Source: Dehalococcoidia bacterium (lineage in GTDB: Bacteria; Chloroflexota; Dehalococcoidia; Lucifugimonadales; UBA3495). Taken from it: DNA of 43,002 nt. Position numbers and translations under genes: made by a program. The notes under the pieces were generated by a model, which worked only from the letters and a program-made list of their open reading frames with translations, did no database searches and was not told the DNA's origin. Within the stretch, counting starts at the first letter, position 1. Each line of letters starts with the position of its first letter. Of this stretch, positions 37,920 to 43,002 are shown piece by piece. The stretch lies in assembly GCA_022451925.1 (NCBI GenBank), contig JAKUNL010000007.1, positions 5,405-48,406 on the forward strand. The letters are read 5' to 3'.

Positions 37920-39083
37920 ATGCGCACAGACGATTTCGACTACCATTTACCTACAGAACTGATTGCCCAGTCTCCCATTGAACCACGGGATTCGTCCCGG
38001 TTAATGATACTTAACCGGGATTCAGGCGCGATTGAACATCGTCAATTTCCAGACCTACTCGAATACCTAGAAAGCGGCGACGTAATGGTCTTCAATCAGA
38101 GCAGGGTTATCCCGGCCAGGCTATACGGACACCGTAGAGACACCGGAAGCAAAGCAGAGTTTTTACTCATCCGCCGTAACGCAGACGGCACCTGGCAAGC
38201 CATGGCCAAACCTGGGCGAAGGCTACGGCCAGGAGTAGTAGTTAATATTGATGATCAGAAATCCCTCCACCTCGCTAAAGATCCGCTTCAAGATAGTTCC
38301 GGCCAAGATCCGTTAGAAAATCATCTTCACAACTATGATAATAAGGATCCCAATGAGAAATTTTCCGTGGAGATTATCGCCACCCACGATGACGGTCTGA
38401 AAACAGTACGCCTGTCTTCAGAAAATGGAATCGATCAGTTTGGATACATGCCGCTACCACCCTACATTAAGAAATCCCTTGGCAACACTGAACGTTACCA
38501 GACCGTATACTCCCGCCAACCTGGTAGCGTGGCTGCCCCTACCGCTGGCCTACACTTTACCGACGAACTGATTCAAAAGGCTAGGGACATGGGTGTTGAG
38601 ACTGTATTCGTCACTTTGCATGTGGGCCTAGACACTTTCAAACCAATAGCGGAAGACGACCCTACTGATCATAAGATTCACACGGAGCACTATTCAATCG
38701 ACGAACAGGCCGCCGAAACTCTAAATCGAGCTAAATCTGAAGGACGCAGAATCATAGCCGTGGGTACAACATCGGTACGTGTGTTAGAACAGGCCGCGTT
38801 GGACGTAGAGCAGAGTGTCAAAACAGAGTTAACAGCGACTGATGCTGAAGCCAGTCTATTCATTCTACCCGGCCATGACTTCAAGTTGGTCGACGCTATG
38901 ATTACCAACTTCCATCTTCCACGCTCAAGTCTTCTGATGCTGGTGTCTGCATTCGTTGAGCACGGAATGAGTGCGAACGATCCTTCTAGGGAGGGACGAG
39001 CTGTGCTGATAAATGGCTATGAAGAAGCTATCGCACAGGGGTACCGGTTTTACAGCTTTGGAGACGCCACATTAATCACTTAG
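37920..39083 (+). CDS. queA: S-adenosylmethionine:tRNA ribosyltransferase-isomerase
   Basis: DFDYHLPTELIAQSPIEPRDSSRLM, VFNQSRVIPARL, TVYSRQPGSVAAPTAGLHFTDELI, THVGLDTFKP-like, TNFHLPRSSLLMLVSAF. Confidence 0.96.
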   Translation: MRTDDFDYHLPTELIAQSPIEPRDSSRLMILNRDSGAIEHRQFPDLLEYLESGDVMVFNQSRVIPARLYGHRRDTGSKAEFLLIRRNADGTWQAMAKPGRRLRPGVVVNIDDQKSLHLAKDPLQDSSGQDPLENHLHNYDNKDPNEKFSVEIIATHDDGLKTVRLSSENGIDQFGYMPLPPYIKKSLGNTERYQTVYSRQPGSVAAPTAGLHFTDELIQKARDMGVETVFVTLHVGLDTFKPIAEDDPTDHKIHTEHYSIDEQAAETLNRAKSEGRRIIAVGTTSVRVLEQAALDVEQSVKTELTATDAEASLFILPGHDFKLVDAMITNFHLPRSSLLMLVSAFVEHGMSANDPSREGRAVLINGYEEAIAQGYRFYSFGDATLIT

Positions 39084-39874
39084 GATACCGACAGCCAGAC
39101 CTCTCCCAAAGTATCAATTTCAAAACTGACTTCGTCACCCGCGTTTAGAAATTTTGTGCTTACGATGCTGCCGGTCATGACAATCATATCTCTTTGGAGA
39201 CTCTTCCCACGTTCAGCTAAGTTGTTAGCCAACCATGCCAAGGCATCCAAAGGGTGTCCCAACGCATCACCGCCTTTTCCCTCGCCAGCTGGCTCTCCAT
39301 TGATGACCATCTCTCCGGCCGCCGAGACCAAATCTATATCCTGCCAATCTATGATTGGCTCACCGAGTACCACTCCGGCGTTCCAGGCATTGTCAGCCAT
39401 CACTCCGAGGAACAACAGATCTTTGTAATCGGCGCCGCGATCTTCGATGAGTTCGAAGGCCGGCATGACTGCATCCACCGCCTTGGCCACGCTTTGCCTA
39501 TCATAAGGTCCCTCTGATGCTGGTAGCTCGTCGTTCAACTGAACTGCGATCTCGCACTCGGCGCCCAAGCGCACATAATCAGACCGATCAACAGTGACCG
39601 GGGAGTTTTTTACTCCGTTCGCAAATATTGCGCCAGAGCAGGGATGGTCAAAGCCAACCATATTCTGCATCACCGCGGAGGTCAATGCTATCTTGTAACC
39701 GGCCAAGGCTCCACGCTGAGGAATCACCAGCTTGTGAAACGCCTCCTGGATTTCGTAGGCTTCCGATTCATCCCGAGGCGCTATCTCCTCGGGCATAGCT
39801 TCATATTTGGAACGCGTTTTATGACCCTCTAACAAGAATTGGGCTGCCTGTTCAATCCTGTCATTATCGGCCAT
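39080..39874 (-). CDS. 2-keto-4-pentenoate hydratase/fumarylacetoacetase-like (MhpD family)
   Basis: AYEIQEAFHKLV, GYKIALTSAVMQNMVGFDHPCSGAIFA, AECEIAVQL, PAFELIEDRGADY, GEPAGEGKGGDALGHPLDALAWLANNLAERGKSL. Confidence 0.92.
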   Translation of the reverse strand: MADNDRIEQAAQFLLEGHKTRSKYEAMPEEIAPRDESEAYEIQEAFHKLVIPQRGALAGYKIALTSAVMQNMVGFDHPCSGAIFANGVKNSPVTVDRSDYVRLGAECEIAVQLNDELPASEGPYDRQSVAKAVDAVMPAFELIEDRGADYKDLLFLGVMADNAWNAGVVLGEPIIDWQDIDLVSAAGEMVINGEPAGEGKGGDALGHPLDALAWLANNLAERGKSLQRDMIVMTGSIVSTKFLNAGDEVSFEIDTLGEVWLSVS

Positions 39875-39918
39875 GCTGTCCTCCTAGACTCCTTTTATGA
39901 CTTATTTTATCGCTCTAC

Positions 39919-40275
39919 CTAACCCAACTGCATCAACTGAAGTATGTTTCCGTCAGGGTCTTCAAAGGTGGCAACCCAACCGCCCCAAGTCTCCTGTTCA
40001 GGTTGTCGGATAAACTTCACTCCTGCCTGGGTCAGGCGTTTTGCCTCTTCTTGGATCTCCAGCACTCCCAGGTGGGGCATAAAACGGAACGGATCTTTGG
40101 AAGCTCCGCTAATCTCACTATGAAGTCCAATATTGAACCTTATGTCGCCCAGTTCGAATGTAATGAAATCTTCGTGACGTGAATGCAAAGGAAGTTGAAG
40201 CACATCGTTATAGAAATAGAATAACCGCTCCAAGTTGTCGGTCCAAAAAGTTACCCCGATAACACCTGTGACCAT
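39919..40275 (-). CDS. VOC (glyoxalase/bleomycin resistance) family protein
   Basis: GVTFWTDNLERLFYFYNDVLQLPLHSRH...GWVATFEDPDGNILQLMQ. Confidence 0.9.
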   Translation of the reverse strand: MVTGVIGVTFWTDNLERLFYFYNDVLQLPLHSRHEDFITFELGDIRFNIGLHSEISGASKDPFRFMPHLGVLEIQEEAKRLTQAGVKFIRQPEQETWGGWVATFEDPDGNILQLMQLG

Positions 40276-40364
40276 ATTGTCCTCCCGTGATCTAAAAAGA
40301 AAAGGTCAGCTAGTGTGTCCACCGGCCGACCTTGATAATATCGCTTCGTTGGTTAAAGCGGTCG

Positions 40365-40826
40365 TTAAACTTCGGAAAGTTCTCCTCGTTTCTTTGCTTC
40401 CGAACAGCGAGGACACAAGCCATAGAAATCGACCCGCTGCCAGGCTACCTCGAAATCTGAGTTGTCAGCAATCTGCTTGCGTAGTCCCACAACCACGTCG
40501 TGAACATCCCTGTCAGTGTCTGCGTCAATCACGTTCTCGCACTCGATACAGACCAGGTTAACATGGGGTTCCATATTGGGCTCGTAACGAGACTGTTTCT
40601 GAAACGGCAGCTCTTGAATCAATCCGCTCTTTTGGAGCACACCCAATGTAGAATAAATCGTTGCCAGAGTCATGGAAGGGAAATGGCCTTTCACCCTTTC
40701 GTATATCTGCTGAACCGTGGGATGATCTGAGGAGTTAAGGACTACTTCTGCAATGGCGAGGCGCTGCGGCGTAACACGAACTGCCCATTCCCGCATCCGG
40801 TCGACAAGCTCTTGCTGATCTAACAT
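40365..40826 (-). CDS. Fur family transcriptional regulator (PerR-like)
   Basis: VTPQRLAIAEVVLNSSDHPTVQQIYERVKGHFPSMTLATIYSTLGVLQKSGLIQEL; HVNLVCIECENVID and CPRCSEAK zinc ligands. Confidence 0.92.
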   Translation of the reverse strand: MLDQQELVDRMREWAVRVTPQRLAIAEVVLNSSDHPTVQQIYERVKGHFPSMTLATIYSTLGVLQKSGLIQELPFQKQSRYEPNMEPHVNLVCIECENVIDADTDRDVHDVVVGLRKQIADNSDFEVAWQRVDFYGLCPRCSEAKKRGELSEV

Positions 40827-41093
40827 TGAATCTCCTGGGATAGCCTTAAATACGACACGTCGTCGCTAAATTTACTCGGATTTGGATACACGATTTAGCA
40901 ACGAAACCCGCGACGAATTCCTTTTAACTATAACCGGAATCAGGCGTACCGGCAACCCTAACCATCGATATTATTAACAATCTTTATTCGGAAATTATGG
41001 GTAAGCACGTCCCTAATTTGGTACTAGCGTATGATAAAACACGAGTGAGAACCGTACGCCGAACACGAATAATCCGGTATAATACTTGCCTCC

Positions 41094-41183
41094 GGAGAGA
41101 TGGCTGAGCGGACGAAAGCGCTGGTCTCGAAAACCAGTATGGGGGCAACTTCATCGTGGGTTCGAATCCCACTCTCTCCGCCA
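41094..41183 (+). tRNA. tRNA-Ser(CGA), CCA encoded
   Basis: GGAGAGA/TCTCTCC acceptor stem, anticodon loop CTCGAAA, long variable arm, TTCGAATC T-loop; TATAAT at 41078-41083. Confidence 0.95.
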
Positions 41184-41194
41184 TTTGTAGGCAC

Positions 41195-41229
41195 AAAAAA
41201 CCCCTGGACACCGGATCCAGGGGTTTTTT
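41195..41229 (+). terminator. Intrinsic terminator after tRNA-Ser
   Basis: AAAAAACCCCTGGA / TCCAGGGGTTTTTT perfect stem with 7-nt loop. Confidence 0.9.
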
Positions 41230-41332
41230 AATTTGGACGATTTGACGCGAACTGTATTTTTGGCCTTCTTTTTACGCCTACGGGCCGGGGTATTTCGTAT
41301 CAATCGTCACAGATTATAAGCACCACACCAAT

Positions 41333-42865
41333 TTAGCTCATCCAGTCGGCCACCCTCTCGGCAATCATTATGGTAGTTGCGTTAGTATTCGCACGAACGC
41401 AGTCTGGTAATACTGACACGTCTACTACCCGTAACCCATCAACTCCTCTAACGTGGCAATACTGATCAAGAACCGCCATCGAATCACTATCAGGCCCCAT
41501 CTTGCACGTACCCGATATATGCTGAGTCGTTGTGACATTGCGCATCAGCCACTGGTCCAAAGTCTCATCTGAAACCAAATCTTCAGGTATTGGAGTGATG
41601 CAACTTTCTATGATGTCCTTGTATGCCTCGTTTTCAAATAACTTGAGACACAGCCGGACCCCTTCCCGCATTCGTTCCCGATCCCACGGTTCTTGCAAAT
41701 AACGGTAATCGAGAAAGGGCTGTTCATGGGGATCCGTAGAGACCAATTTCAATTCACCAGATCCTACAGCTAGTTCAAGAACACAGGTAAACCGGATACC
41801 CTCGCCTTCGGCGGGGTCGCCACCCATTGGAGAAGAGAACGAAGATGCCAAAATCTGCATATCATTTCGGTCGCTAGACCCGGCAGCTGTATACCTTAGG
41901 GCGAGTTGGCTGCGAGGAGCTTCGGGATCCAAGGGAAAATCGTCCTTCACAGAAACCGGGACTCTCACATTCGGGTGATCTCGCAAATTCTGACCGACTC
42001 CTGGAGAATCAATCACGACAGGTATTCCCATTTCCCGCAGATGCTCGGCCGGTCCAACGCCTGACAACATAAGTATTTGAGGAGAACCGATTCCACCAGC
42101 ACTGAGGATTATCTCGTCACTTTCAACAGTGAAAGTTTCATCCCCGCTTTCCACCTCAACTCCAATGGCTCTAGTGCCATCGAATAAGATTTTGTGGACT
42201 GTGACACCGGAACGCACTGTCAGGTTCATCCGGTTGCGTACAGGATTCAGGTAAGTCAGCGAAGTACTCATACGAACCCCGTTAGGATTGTTCATTGGAA
42301 TAGGCCCAACTCCCGTGGAATCAGGATGATTCATGTCAGGGTCGTAGGGATAACCATCATCTTGACAGGCCTTAAAAAAAGCGTCTTGAGCAGGCAGCCA
42401 AGTATCCTTGGGGTGGCGACGAACCGGTATAGGACCCTCGGAACCGTGGAAGTCGTCTTTGATATCTGTGTCAGTCTCCGCCATTCTGAAATATGGGAGG
42501 GTTTTTACGAACGACCATTCATCATTTCCCCAGGAAGCCCAGTTGTCATAGTCCTCTGGCACACCTCTGAGAAAGACCTGACCGTTAATGGCACTAGATC
42601 CACCGACCACTTTACCTCTAGGCACCGGCATTGTATTACCTTGCTCTTCCGTTGCCTTGCCAGAAAAGGCCCAGTTATGCGGAGCATTCACGGCCGACGC
42701 AGCCTGGTTGTACCCGAATTTAAGATCGTCAGGATAGACGTCGAAAGTAGGATAGTCAGGGCCAGATTCAAGAAGCAATACCGACCGGCTGGAGTCTTCC
42801 GTAAGACGAGTGGCCAGTACGCATCCGGCCGATCCTGCGCCGATTATCACGACATCATATTTCAT
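41333..42865 (-). CDS. GMC family oxidoreductase (choline dehydrogenase-like)
   Basis: DVVIIGAGSAGCVLATRLTEDSSRSVLLLESG, PRGKVVGGSSAINGQVFLRG, LSAGGIGSPQILMLSGVGPAEHL, HISGTCKMG. Confidence 0.95.
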   Translation of the reverse strand: MKYDVVIIGAGSAGCVLATRLTEDSSRSVLLLESGPDYPTFDVYPDDLKFGYNQAASAVNAPHNWAFSGKATEEQGNTMPVPRGKVVGGSSAINGQVFLRGVPEDYDNWASWGNDEWSFVKTLPYFRMAETDTDIKDDFHGSEGPIPVRRHPKDTWLPAQDAFFKACQDDGYPYDPDMNHPDSTGVGPIPMNNPNGVRMSTSLTYLNPVRNRMNLTVRSGVTVHKILFDGTRAIGVEVESGDETFTVESDEIILSAGGIGSPQILMLSGVGPAEHLREMGIPVVIDSPGVGQNLRDHPNVRVPVSVKDDFPLDPEAPRSQLALRYTAAGSSDRNDMQILASSFSSPMGGDPAEGEGIRFTCVLELAVGSGELKLVSTDPHEQPFLDYRYLQEPWDRERMREGVRLCLKLFENEAYKDIIESCITPIPEDLVSDETLDQWLMRNVTTTQHISGTCKMGPDSDSMAVLDQYCHVRGVDGLRVVDVSVLPDCVRANTNATTIMIAERVADWMS

Positions 42866-43002
42866 CGTTCACACTCTTTTAATCTAACGATTGCCATGGG
42901 AATTTTTCATCAGGCGATTGAGCAAAATTGCTTTGAGCGAAGATATTACCTGCAATCTACGGCGATTGTCCACAATAAACTGAAACTGGGGCCAATCCAA
43001 CA

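Noticed and set aside
40984-41211. 75-aa minus-strand ORF (AERVGFEPTMKLPPYWFSRPALSSAQPSLRR)
   Set aside because: It is the antisense of tRNA-Ser; this peptide type is a well-known spurious annotation.
1-43002. CRISPR arrays, insertion sequences, integrases, phage genes, toxin-antitoxin or defence modules, rRNA, RNase P RNA, tmRNA
   Set aside because: No supporting repeats, proteins or signature motifs were seen by eye; a profile/Infernal search would be needed to exclude divergent RNAs.

Overview
The window looks like ordinary bacterial chromosome with a catabolic (accessory-metabolism) half. Gene content (fatty-acid/ribosomal cluster, split methylmalonyl-CoA mutase module, several luciferase-like flavin monooxygenases, amidohydrolase-type enzymes) resembles marine Chloroflexota of the SAR202 type; that lineage call is inference from gene content only. 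About 33 protein-coding genes, 2 tRNAs (Gly-TCC, Ser-CGA), several intrinsic terminators and one probable pseudogene (DinB family, in-frame TAG) can be supported. I found no CRISPR array, transposase, prophage, rRNA, toxin-antitoxin or recognisable defence system, and no multi-gene system I could honestly call new. The second-look signals are mostly non-coding: a perfect 13-bp inverted repeat containing both TATAAT boxes in the divergent Ldh/M42 intergenic region, a run of hairpins in a 1-kb ORF-free gap before the first LLM gene, an ORF-free structured leader before RNase J, a cluster of TTCCTA-type sites before rpmF-fabD-nusB-acpP, and a nearly perfect inverted repeat before a Fur/PerR-like gene. 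An LLM - alpha/beta hydrolase - LLM cassette and a loosely ureide/amide-like catabolic neighbourhood are the main protein-level points of interest.
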